In this document: piece by piece, positions 21,648 through 32,970 of the stretch
Numbering within the stretch: position 1 is the first letter of the stretch
Layout: every line of letters begins with the position of its first letter
Assembly (NCBI GenBank): GCA_023853785.1
Contig: JAJIRX010000332.1
Location: 1 to 39,102, forward strand
Origin: Psilocybe azurescens
Taxonomy: Eukaryota; Basidiomycota; Agaricomycetes; Agaricales; Agrocybaceae
Direction: 5' to 3'
Length of the DNA stretch: 39,102 nucleotides
Position numbers and translations under genes: made by a program
The notes under the pieces: generated by a model
What the model saw: the letters and a program-made list of their open reading frames with translations, nothing else
Told to the model about the DNA's origin: nothing
Databases searched by the model: none

Positions 21648-24600
21648 ATGGCCGATTTGAATTCAATCCCTAAAGAGGCGAAGCCCAGTGGGCGACAGAA
21701 TTTTTTGGCCGAAAAAAGCGTCTACCGACAAAGACATAGAGCTCAGACCCCTGCAGGATCAGAGTGAGAAGGATGCCAGTGTGGTCGATACCTCAGAAAA
21801 AAGCCATCCACTCCGCCTATAGGCTTTCGGGAACTATTTCGGTACGTCCTGCACCCATTGCAGTCTCCCTTGGTCGTTTTTGCGCGAGGATTGAACATTT
21901 ACTCACGTGGCAACTTCTCTAGGTACTCAACATGGTTTGAAGTGTTTATCAACTGGATTGGGATAGTAGCTGCTGTAACTGCTGGCGTAGCACAGGTAAG
22001 CTTGTAAATCTTTGCTTGTCCGCCGTATTCTAACGTATTACTGTGCCACGATTCTAGCCAATGATGACTTTACTTTTGGAAGATTGACCGAGGACTTCGT
22101 CAATTTCACCCGAGTTTCAGCTCAAGCACGGCAGAATATTCCAGGCGCGGCAAACCAGCTGGGACAGGCCGCGTCTGACTTCCGCCACGCCGCTGCAAAG
22201 AACGCTAGTTACCTTGTGTACATCGGTGGGTTCGATTTCGGCGTTAATGTCCTGGTGTTTGAAAAAGCAAATGAATGGCTCGACAGGCATCGGTATATAC
22301 GTTTGCACGTATACATTCATGTACATTTGGGTGTACACCGGAGAGGTCAATGCCAAACGGATTCGAGAACGTTATCTTCAGGCAGTTTTGCGCCAGGATA
22401 TTGCATTTTTCGACGGAGTGGGTCCTGGAGAGGTTGCGACACGGATTCAAACAGACACTCGTAAGTTTTACAGTACATGACATTGTTCAATAGTATGGCT
22501 TCTCACTTAGTGCACCCATATTCTAGACTTGGTACAGCTGGGTATGTCGGAGAAGGTTGCTCTCGTAGCAAACGCTGCTGGGGCATTTGTGGGCGGTTTT
22601 GCGCTGGCGTACGCAAGGTCTTGGCGTCTTGCTCTGGCGCTAACTTCGATTCTTCCCTGCATCGCTATTTCTGGCGCGGTGATCACAATCTTCAACGTTA
22701 AATTTAAACAGTAAGCAAGCTTGGGATAGGGGTGTACCTCCAATACTGACTGTACTCTTACAGGCAAGCACTGAAACATGCAGCTGAGGGTGGGAGCCTT
22801 GCCGAAGAAGTCATTTCGACCGTTAGAACTGCCCAAGCGTTTGGCACACAGAGAATACTCACGGGGATCTATAACGGCCATATGGAAAAGGCATTGAAGA
22901 TTGATATAAAGGCTGCGATCTCGCAGTCAGTAGGAATTGGAGCATTCTTTTTCGTACTATACTCTGCGTACGCATTGGGTAAGTTTATGTTTCTTCTTCG
23001 AGAATAATGACTATAATAATAATTTTGTTTAGCATTTAGTTTTGGAACCACCCTGGTCAACTCAAATCACAGTAAGCTGATATCTCTAAACCTTTCATGG
23101 CCATTTTCAAGGAATCTAAACCGTGAATTAAGTCAACGGCGGGCAAGCTATAAATGTGCTCCTATCGATTTTGGTTGGTTCAATGTCACTCTCGGTGCTT
23201 GCTGATGAGATGCAAGGTACGCACTACACTGTCTACACAGTTCTTAATGATATTTAGCTCATAAATATACATAGCAATTTCGAACGGGCGAAGCGCTGCA
23301 GCAAAGTTATTTGAAACAATCGAACGGGTTCCCGACATTGATTCGGCTGATCCCGGAGGATCCAAACCTCTGAAAGTAGACGGCGAGATTGTTCTGGAGG
23401 ACGTCCATTTCAGCTACCCATCTCGACCTTCCATACAGGTGGCAAAAGGCTTGTCTATAACATTTGAAGCCGGGAAAACATCCGCACTGGTTGGTGCTTC
23501 GGGATCCGGGAAGTCCACCATAGTTTCACTTGTCGAGCGCTTCTACGATCCCACGCATGGTTCAGTCAAGTTGGATGGCCACAACCTCAAGGATCTTAAT
23601 CTGAAGTGGCTTCGCTCGCAGATTGGGCTCGTTTCTCAAGAGCCTACCCTGTTCGGGACGACAGTCAAGCAGAATGTCGGCTACGGGTTGCTTGGAACAA
23701 AATATGAAGATGCGACTCAGGAGGAGAAAGACGTTTTGATCAGAGACGCCTGCATAAAAGCGAATGCCCACGGATTTATCTCAGAACTTCCTCTTGGATA
23801 CGATACCCTAGTCGGAGAACGCGGACTCCTACTTTCTGGTGGGCAGAAACAACGTGTAGCTATCGCTCGTGCCATCGTGTCCGATCCCAGGATTTTATTG
23901 TTGGACGAAGCAACAAGTGCACTCGACACTCAGTCTGAAGGCATAGTGCAGGATGCTTTGGATAAAGCCGCTAAGGGTACGCTCAAAATATATGTGATCA
24001 GTGCTCAATGTCTTATTTTTCTGACCGCTTAGGCCGAACTACTGTCACAATTGCTCATCGCCTCTCTACCGTTAAAGACGCTGATGTTATATTCGTTATG
24101 GACGATGGACTCGTACTAGAATCTGGGACCCACACCGATCTCCTCCAAAAAGGCGGCGCATATACCCGGCTTGTTGAGGCACAAAGACTACGCGACGGTG
24201 GGAATGCTCTGGAACCTGAAACAAAAGGGGATACAAATGTACACAGAAACATCCCTTTGGATCGCGAGCACACCAACGTATCCCTTGCCAGTGACGTTGA
24301 GCAAGGAATAGTCAACATTCCGAGTAAGCCCGAGAAAGATCACAGTTTATGGTACATCTTCAAGCGCATGGCCCCTTTGTGCCGGAATCAGTGGTGCAAC
24401 TACGCTATGGCGGCTGTCCTCGCTTGCAGTGAGCATTTCTCCATTATCTGACGTGCGAAACCGACCTAACTGTTTCAAAAAGTATACGGCATGGTTTATC
24501 CAGCCTTCGGGATCGTTTTTGCCAAGGGTATCAACATATTCTCACTCGAAAACAAAGCCGATCGACGATTCCAGGCCGACAGGACTGCACTTTGGTTGGT

Positions 24601-26848
24601 ATTTATTCTTCTGTTCCTATTTTTGCTGAATCATAGTGTCTAAACAGGCTTTTTATAATCGCAATTATTACCGCACTTGCGCTTGGCATTCAAAACAAAT
24701 TATGGGCCGAGGCGGCCGCTGATTTCACCTCCAACTTCGTACACGAAGTTTCAAGGCAATACTGCGACAGGATGGTACATGGTCTCTTCAATTATTCCTA
24801 TTCCCGATTACTCACTCTTCTACCTAAAGTTGGCTTCTTCGATGAAGATGAGAACAGTGTAAGCCTCAAGGCCAATTTCTAATATTCAAACTGCACTCAC
24901 AAACCTCGACAGACCGGGAGTCTGATTTCGCGGCTGAGCCAAAATCCACAGAAGTTTGAGGGCTTAGCGGGCGCCACCCTTGGCGTTTTCATACAGACAT
25001 CTGCAACCGTCATTGCAGGTTCCGTTCTTGGACTCGTGTTTGTTTGGCAGATCGGGCTTGTTGGGATCGGTGAGCAACATGAATGTAACATCTCGACATC
25101 GATCTCAATATGTCCTTTAGCTTGCACACCGGCTCTCATCGCCGTTGGCTATGTCCGCTTGGTGAGTACTCATAGTCATTCGCCTGCTATTTTCTCCTCA
25201 TTGATTGTTTATTATAGATTGTAATCGTACAGAAAGACAAAAAGAATAGAAAGGCTCATGAAGACTCGGCCCAGCTGGCATGTGAGGCTGCGGGATCAAT
25301 CCGCACTGTGGCAGCGCTGGGAAGGGAGGATGACTGTTTACGGATGTACAGCCAAAGCTTGGAGGAACCTCTGCGTAAATCGAATATCACTGCAATCTGG
25401 AGCGGTATGCTGTATGCATTGTCACAAGCACTCAGCTTTTTCGTCATAGCCCTTGTGTTCTGGTATGGCTCGGTACTGGTATCTCGGGAAGATTGCAGCC
25501 TGTTTCATTTTTTCATCGGTCTTATGGTGAGTTGCATTTTGGGGTTGTTTGAAGAGTATCATTGTATTCATCGTCCTTCTCTCAGAGCACGACCTTCAGT
25601 GCGATACAAGCTGGAAATGTGCTTTCATACGTTCCCGATGTATCTGCAGCAACTGGCGCTGGTTCCGACATCGTAAAGCTCCTTGACAAGGCTCCAGAGG
25701 TCGACGCCGAATCCAAAGGTGGGATTGTTGTCCAGGAGAAGGCCATCCAAGGCCATATACGTTTCGAGGATGTTCATTTCCGATATCCGACTCGTCCTAC
25801 TGTTCGTGTATTGCGTGGTCTATCGATAGAGGTCCAGCCTGGCACGTATATTGCACTTGTTGGGGCAAGTGGATCAGGCAAAAGTACAGCGTGAGCGCTT
25901 GTTTTTTTTTTTGAACGTTTCTCAGAAGATTAATCTCCGAAATAGAATTCAGCTTCTTGAAAGATTTTATGATCCTCTTTCAGGAGAAATATATGTATGT
26001 TCTTCCCTGTTGCTTAACTTATGTCTGATAGTGACAGTGTGTCCTCTCTTTCTACCAGCTGGACGGCCAGAAGATCAGTGAATTAAACGTCCAGGAATAT
26101 CGCAAACATCTGGCCCTTGTCTCCCAGGAACCAACCCTGTACTCTGGCTCAGTCAAGTTTAACATCTTACTCGGGGCCATAAAACCCCACACCGAAGTCT
26201 CACAGGAAGAGATAGAGAGTGCCTGTCGAAATGCCAACATTTTGGAGTTCATCCAAAGTCTTCCTCAGTACGTGACACTTAAAAGTCTGCATTATCGACG
26301 ATATTGATCGTGGCTATCTCAGGGGCTTCGATACCGAAGTTGGAGGAAAGGGTACACAATTATCTGGAGGCCAAAAACGTAGGTTATACGCTTATGATGT
26401 CCGAGACTACTTTATTGATATATGTATCTTTCTTCATCAGAACGCATCGCCATCGCACGCGCCTTGCTGAGAAACCCCAAAGTCCTCTTGTTAGACGAAG
26501 TAAGCCTGAATCAGACAAATATCTTTGTTTTTCTTAGACGACTTTGATTCCAGGCTACCTCCGCTCTTGATTCGTCTTCCGAGAAGGTAGTGCAAGCGGC
26601 CTTGGACCAGGCTGCCAGAGGGAGAACGACAATTGCTATCGCTCACAGATTATCCACCATTCAGAACGCCGATCGCATGTACGTCTTTCTTTCAGTGTGT
26701 CGCGTATTGTGTTGCTCATGCCTATATCTACCCTAGCTACTTCATCAAAGAAGGCCGAGTAAGCGAGACGGGAACCCACGACGAGTTATTGGCTCAGCGA
26801 GGCGACTACTACGATTACGTGCTGCTTCAGGGTTTGAGCAAAGAGTGA
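21648..26848 (+). CDS. ABCB-type full ABC transporter (MDR/Ste6-like)
   Basis: ATP-driven membrane exporter with layout TMD1-NBD1-TMD2-NBD2. I place 23 exons; the longest is 23275-23976. TMD1 includes [20 protein letters not shown] and [14 protein letters not shown]1 has Walker [10 protein letters not shown] (about residues 451-459), LSGGQKQR and [12 protein letters not shown] (near 23890), then the His-switch IAHRLST. TMD2 has [20 protein letters not shown] and [20 protein letters not shown]2 has GASGSGKST at 25860-25888, LSGGQKQR split over exons 20-21, [12 protein letters not shown] and IAHRLST. The protein ends LLQGLSKE. Five one-base slips must be assumed: A6 at 21712, A6 at 21797, T4 at 22074, T5 at 24650 and AA at 24733. 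With them the exons total 1308 codons, the normal family size. Substrate cannot be told; homologues export drugs or a lipopeptide pheromone. Start context is AAGGGATGGCC. Confidence 0.93.
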
Positions 26849-27237
26849 GAAATAGATGGTTTGAACCGTCGTGCAAGTTTCTGTCAGCCTATAACGCCCT
26901 CAGTTCATCGACGATGACATGGTTTCGATGTGTTTTGGCTCTTTCTTTTACTACTCCAATTTCCTCTCTGCCTCGTTCGCCCCTCTTTTTAAAACATTCT
27001 TTAGGACATTACTTGTCAAATAGACAGATATATACCCTTGTCATGTTTTTACACTCGTTAAACTGTACCAATTCTATAAATTATAGAATTGGTGATACAT
27101 TGGTCTAATTATGTGAAGGCTGGCTGTCTTTACAGTAATCGTCATATTGCTTATCCGCCTGATAATACAAATCATTGATACCCGGTGTGCCAATCATACC
27201 GGGTGCATAAGAAAATATAGAGATACACAAAAAGTTC
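26849..27237. terminator. Convergent 3' intergenic region with perfect palindrome
   Basis: 389 bp separate the stop codons of the ABC transporter (plus) and GH3 (minus) genes and must hold both 3' ends. A perfect 12-bp inverted repeat around one base lies at 27068-27092 (arms CCAATTCTATAA and TTATAGAATTGG). It reads the same on both strands, so it could act for both transcripts. A terminator role is inference. Confidence 0.4.
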
Positions 27238-30200
27238 TCAAATACCCTTCCACTCAAACCCACGTACAATCTCGAAGGTCCCCTCCAAAGGCAGCTTATC
27301 ACTCGCCGTACCAACTTTAACACCCCACACTCCTCGCTCAACAGCCCACGTGTCGTACATTTCGCTCCAATACGACACTGCATACTTGTCCAGCACAACT
27401 TCCAACTTTTTCGTCTCCCCAGGTGCGAGGTCCTTCACTTTCGAGAAGCCTTTCAACTGGAGAAGGGGGTGGGAGAGCTCAGATGTAGTCGGGGCCGCGA
27501 TGTAGATCTGGACGACCTCTGAGCCGGTGATGGTACCTGTGTTGGTGACGGTGAGCGAGACGGTGAGCGAAAATTCTGATCCTGTTATGGATGGCTGGGA
27601 GAGTGAGAGGTCCTTGAGCTCAAAAGTCGTGTATGAGAGGCCGTGGCTTGTAACGAAGACGATTTATCAGCTATCATGACGGAAGGTAGGAAGGAAAAAT
27701 ATCTACCCGAATGCGTAGATGGGCTTGATGTTTCGATGTTGATAGTGTTTGTATCCCTATAAGATGGTTATAAAACGTCAGACAACGACGGCGAGTATAA
27801 TTTTATTGCATCGGTATGCGTCGAGAGAGGCTGACATACCACATAAAGATCCTCCGCGTATCTGACCTTTCCATCTTCTGAGTGGAAATGTCCATACGAG
27901 GGAATATCCTCCTCCCTCTTCGGGAATGTAAGCGACAATTTGGCAGATGGATTCTGCTTTCCAAAGAGCACATCCGCAATGGCATCACCAGAGGCGTTTC
28001 CCAAGTACCATGCGTGGATATGACCAGGCACTGACTCTGCCCACGGCATCGCAATAGCAGACCCCTACAATAGACGAAGAAATAGAAAAAGATCAGAGTG
28101 TGAATTTCAGGGAAACAAGAACAAAGTTCGTCGATAGTGACTAAGCATGGGGGACTCACGGATTGAGTGACGACTACCGTCTTAGGATTCGCAGCGACGA
28201 GCTTAGACACGAGCTCGTCTGTGCGTCCGGGCAGAGCAAGCGTCGTCCTGTCGTAACCCTCAGTCTCCCAGTCGGAGTTGAGGCCGACGACGGCGATGAC
28301 GACATCTGCGTCCTTCGCGAGTTGGACCGCGTTGGCCATAAGCTCATCGGAGTCTTCGACGGGGGCACCCCCGAGGCGCACACCCGGGTTACTGAAAGCA
28401 AAACAAAGGCAATTGAAAGGTCAGATAAAGGAAAGCAAGGTGAGAGCAACTAGACAAGGACTGACCTATCCATGAGCATCTCGTCTTCGTCTCCATCAGC
28501 AGGAGACCGGACGTTGCAGAACTCGACGAGGATGTCGTGTTTGGTGCCGGCTTTCGCCTCGAACGTGCCCTTCTCCTCTATAGACGCGCAGCCGAAGAAG
28601 TCTTCCCCGCGGACTTGCCTCGTCCAGTTGTCGATGATCAACTTGCCATCGACCCACAACTAAAAAAAAGAACGAGCACCCCAAGTCAGCTCTCCATTTT
28701 TTCTTCCCGAGTCCTCTTCCGCCTTGGGTAGAGGACCAATGAAGGATAAGAACACCAATCAGATTTCAAAACGCACCTTAGCTCGCCCAGCAGCAGTCAG
28801 CCCGAACTCGAACAAACAGTCCTTCTCTCTGGGTTTCAGCTGGCCCCGGAGCTTCATCGTCCACCGCTTCGTGATCCCCTTGGGGTGGTCCACGCTCACG
28901 AAGATGCGCGTCTCGTCGACCAGCATCTCTTCGTACACCTCCTCCTTAGCCTGCATGCTCTCGTCGTCGAGGTGCGCGTGCCACGAAGCGATCCAGCCGC
29001 GCTCGCCTGAGGGTGTGAAAATGTCGTAGTCGAGCGAGGGCATCGTTTTGTATGCTGCACGCAAGTAGATAAGCAGGTAGCTTCATGTTAACGGTTGAAA
29101 ACACATGCCTCGTGATCCCTCGCTATACGTGACCTCCACCTCCACGCCCTCCCTCTTCCCCACCTCCTCTCAAGTGCCCGAACGATCCCCTCGTACGGGC
29201 TGACATAAGCTCGCTTTGAGTGCTGCCGATCCTCCCCGCTCAGCACGATCGCCTTCGCGTTCGGGCCGACCACAGCGACTTTGGTTTTCGTCTTATTACT
29301 CTTAGAGAGGCGGATAGGGAGAATGGAGCCTTCGTTCCGCAGGAGGACGATGGACTGCGCTGCGATGCTGCGCAGCAGGTCTTTAGACTCTTGGGTGTCG
29401 ACTGTGCGCTCGCGGCCGTCTCCGTCGAGGATCTGGGGTGAGAATAGGGACGAGGATAAGAATGAGAGTGTGTACTTAAACTCGCACGCGTTGCAGGGGA
29501 AGAGAAGCGACTCGAAACCATACGCACCTCAGGCGCACCCGCCGCGCATTTCTTGACCATCTCGAGCACCTTGCCCGCCCGCGCCTTCACCGTGCGGACT
29601 GTGACCTTGCGCGCGTCGATCGCGCGCGACACGAGGTTCAGCGTGCGCCATTTGTTGGTGCCGGGCATCTCGAGATCGAGGCCGGCGTTGAGCGCGTGTG
29701 AGATGCTGTATACTCCGAACCTATAGAGAAATGAGGAATAAACAGCGTTGTAAGCAAGAATGGACTCATGAGGATGGAGATGGGAGATGGGAGTGGGGAG
29801 GGGGTTTTCAAACGTACCAGTCGCTCATAATCTGTTTAAAGGATGAATCATTAGTGCATTGTTGTAAGCATGCGCGTGTGGAGAGGATAGCTATGCTAAA
29901 TCACCATTCCGTCGAATTTCCACTCCTCCCTGAGGATCTTGGTGAGCAGAAACGGGTTCTCCGAGGCGTGCGTGCCGTTTACGCGGTTGTACCTGTGCAA
30001 ATGGCATATGCGCGTCATTAATATTGGTAGATCGGTATAAATGAAATGAAATGAGAAATAGCAAGATGGATAGCCTGGTGAACCCGTGAACAGGTGAAGA
30101 GAAAAGTTAAGAGGACGAGAGACGAGATGTTCAATACAATACAATCCATTAAAAACAATTCAGCCAGTGACCCAATCCAATCAGGCCAGGTCACTCAGCT

Positions 30201-31856
30201 CGCCCGCCCTCATCTTCTTTGCACTCGAAATCCAAAATAAAGGATAATGGAAAGAAACAAAACACCCAAAGAAACTCAAAACTCGAACAAGCACTCACGC
30301 AGTCATATACGCCCACGGCCCCGCGTGCTTCTGCGCGAGCATGAACGGCATCAGGTAGATCTCGCGCAGCGCGCGGGGGACAGGATGCTGTCATATGCGA
30401 AGCGGTCGTTCTCTTTGTCATTTGCGCTGTGTGGGGAGTGGGGAGTGGGAGAGGGGAAGAAGGGAAGAGGGGAGGGGGTGTGGAAGTGGAAGTGTGGGAG
30501 GGATTCGGGAGTGGGGAGACATCGGGGAGGGCGAGACATTGGGCGTGAAGACGGGAGACCACGTTAGTAAAGAAACTGATATCACAGAGAAGGGCCACGA
30601 AAGGACGTACACGAAATGCTTAATCGTCGTCCCGATCCCGCCGCTCTGCACGCCGTTGATGTACGCCGCGGCGATGTGGCCCGACAGGAAGGGGTCTTCT
30701 GAGAAACTCTCGAAGCTCTATTATATATTGGTTTATGTTTTGAATTTTAAACGTAGAACGAGAACGGGACGTACCCTTCCGCCAAGTGGGTTCTATCCAA
30801 AACAAAAACAAAAATATACTCAATCCAGCCAGCTCAACACAGAAATCAAAACTCAGCTCAACTCACCCGCTGGATATTACACGTCGGCGCTAGTATAAGT
30901 GACGCCGCGCGCAGCTTGGCTTCTTCGGCGAGGAGCTGGCGCCCGACTTCGTGGATGAGCACAGGGTCGAACGTCGCACCGAGGGCTGTGGATGACTAGG
31001 GGAGAGGGGGAGAATTTGGTTGGGGTTGGGTTGGGGAGGAGAGTAGAGGGACGAGGGAGACGCGGGAGGGAGACGCGGGAGGGAGATGCGGGAGGGAGAT
31101 GCGGGAGGGAGATGAGGGAGGGAGTGAGGTCGGAGTATGCGGTAAATGTTGAACGTTGAACGTTGACGGCAGAGAGAGAAGAAGGCAGCGAATGTGGTTC
31201 GATGAGAAAAGAGGGAAGGGGAGGGGGGGAGGGTATAGGCAGAGAGAAGGGGCTTAAAAAGAGGAGGGAGGGGGGGGGGGGGGGGGGGACTTACTGGGAG
31301 ACACTTCGCCGGTGTACCCATGAAGAAATGGTTGCCTCTCAGTCCATTTGGTCCGTCGCTGACCTGTGTGTGTGCATGAGTCAGAATGTCGAAGAGGACT
31401 CGGACGATCGTAGGATGAGGAGGAGGAGGAGAGGAGAAGAAGAAGAAATTTACTAAGAGAAGAAAGCACACAGAGAGGAACGAATGCACGAAGAATAGAG
31501 AAATGGATAAGGATGAGAATACGAAGGGAAGAAGAACACGAAGGGAGAGGAAGACAAGACAGAGAGAGGAAGATAAGACAGAGAGAGGAAGACAAGACGA
31601 AGCGCAGCGAACAAAAGGCGCCGGTGAAGAGAAGAAAAGATGAATTGAGAAAAGAAGGAGAGAAGGAGAGAATCCGAGGAAGAGAAGAAAGAGCACAGAG
31701 AGAGATAAAAATGCACCTTGATCGCAGGCACCCCGAGGCGCTCCACCGCATGCGTGTGCCAGAACCCGACGCCCGCAGTGAGGAGGATAGCTTCTTCCGT
31801 CGTCAAGTTGTCGAGCACCTCAGGGATCGATGCGGATGCGAAGTCGGAGGGGGCAT
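27238..31856 (-). CDS. GH3 beta-glucosidase with PA14 domain, intracellular type
   Basis: Hydrolyses terminal beta-D-glucosyl residues. Sixteen minus-strand exons: 31717-31856, 31295-31363, 30867-30995, 30775-30792, 30611-30717, 30299-30426, 29905-29992, 29818-29831, 29528-29720, 29109-29432, 28777-29054, 28466-28659, 28160-28391, 27840-28064, 27707-27756, 27238-27646. The N-terminal GH3 domain has [54 protein letters not shown] and MSDWFG (nucleophile Asp about 231). A PA14 insert follows ([12 protein letters not shown], about residues 410-560), then [13 protein letters not shown] with the likely acid/base Glu, and a fibronectin-III-like end ([18 protein letters not shown]). There is no signal peptide. 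One-base gaps at G5 31849-31853, G5 30375-30379 and near 29163-29167 are needed. With them the exons total 867 codons, as in the family. The intron at 29055-29108 is GC-AG. The start at 31856 precedes PSDF. Confidence 0.93.
31058..31122. repeat. 13-bp minisatellite, five copies, in GH3 intron 2
   Basis: Five back-to-back units of AGACGCGGGAGGG (the last three have AGATG; the fifth AGATGAGGGAGGG). It lies wholly within the 299-nt second intron and is pyrimidine-rich in the sense of the gene. Confidence 0.9.
31270..31288. repeat. 19-base homopolymer (G19) next to a splice donor
   Basis: On the GH3 sense strand this is C19 placed directly after the donor GTAAGT of intron 2. Its length should be treated as approximate, given how often homopolymers look wrong in this window. 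Confidence 0.9.
31545..31601. repeat. 19-bp minisatellite, three copies, in GH3 intron 1
   Basis: Three units of GAGAGGAAGACAAGACAGA with single changes. Intron 1 (31364-31716, 353 nt) is unusually long for this genome and strongly purine-rich on the plus strand. Confidence 0.85.
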
Positions 31857-32224
31857 GGTGAGTTTATGGGTTGTCGTTTATCTATTACAAAATTGGATGG
31901 ATAAGTTGAACGAGAGAGAAAGTCCGTTCGTCGGGATGCATGCACATACCCTTGAGTAGTCAGTAGCAGCTACAAGCGTAAGAATAGATGCGGGGTACAA
32001 TTGACGTGGTACAATACAATACAATCGACTGTCACTCGGCACTCAAAAGAGGGGTAAGTATCGCCATCTTTTATAGCCGTAGGTCCGTAGCCATAACCGT
32101 TGTGGGGAAGGGGAAGGCTCAAGGCACTGATATAGGGGCCTCCGAGGATATTCCGGATGTAACACAACTGTTCACGCATGAACGCATATCCAGTGATGCA
32201 CAGAGCAGCTGACCCAGTTGAAGG
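31857..32224 (-). promoter_or_regulatory. Immediate upstream region of the GH3 gene
   Basis: Sequence between the GH3 start codon and the inverted core repeat. It should contain the 5' UTR and proximal promoter. A TTTTATAGCC sequence lies near 32069-32078 but reads on the plus strand. I cannot assign a TATA box or factor sites. Confidence 0.3.
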
Positions 32225-32970
32225 CCCCAGACGAGCGGCAGACGAGCCAAACGTGGCAGTTTAGATCCTTTCTAAGGGAATTTGCAGGCGATGATGCATG
32301 TGCGGCGCTGGTTTTAGAGTGAGGTTATCAGAATTCTTTGTCTAGAGCGGCCGATGGAACGAAGGATGATGATAGAAGGGAGAAGGTTGGTGTGTGATTG
32401 GAGGTTATCGTCAAGTCCGAGTCGAACGAACGATGCTCGCCGTTATTGAATGTGACTGTTGCCCTGAGTTGTCACGCGCGAATAGATTTCCTCGATTTCC
32501 GGCCTCTCCATCCTTGGTGTACACGGGCGGCAAAATCGCAAACGGTGTTCTTGTTGGCTACAGCATAACTGGGACGACACACTTTGTCTTCAGCTGGACT
32601 TATTAAGTCAATTTTAGCCTGTCAGCGTCTTAAATAGCATTGACTAAAGGTGGTTCGAGGGTAGATAACATAGTTATCCACGACCACATCCTTATGATCA
32701 TCTCTAGCCGATGGTTGGAGCAGCGAGGAGAAACCACGGAGAATTCGAATTCAAGCGCTGATTAAAAGCTCCTGATGGGCATCTATTCGAAGAAATGAAG
32801 GCCCACCATAGCTAAAGTCTCCCAGGTCGTCCCACCATCAATGAATCTAATCTTATCTCCTATCCCTAACCAATCAAATCAGCGCCGATCCACATTGATC
32901 ACGATCGATCACAAAATTCATTTCAACGTACTTCTCCGAATTGCGCGTGTTCGAGGACGCGGGGCGGCGG
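32225..32970 (-). repeat. Core dispersed repeat, copy 3, inverted, upstream of GH3
   Basis: Read on the minus strand this aligns with 19455-20190 and 10295-10770. In order: an AACACGCGCAATTCGGAGAA piece, CGTGATCAATGTGG with GATTTGATTGGTTAGGGAT, TTTCTCCTCGCTGCTCCAACC, a GCCAACAAGAACACCG block, GTTCGACTCGGACTTGAC, TCTGATAACCTCAC, and TCCCTTAGAAAGGATCTAAA. The first two pieces touch here, whereas they are 1.1 kb apart in copy 1. Copy 3 therefore has an internal deletion, or copy 1 an insertion. Confidence 0.75.

Noticed and set aside
30395..30898. 167-codon plus-strand frame
   Set aside because: Antisense over GH3 exons 4-5 and introns; no homology and Gly/Arg-rich composition.
30890..31959. 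Long Ser/Leu-, Pro- or Arg/Glu-rich open frames on both strands (up to 268 codons)
   Set aside because: They run through the purine-rich introns 1 and 2 of the GH3 gene and overlap real exons; low complexity only.
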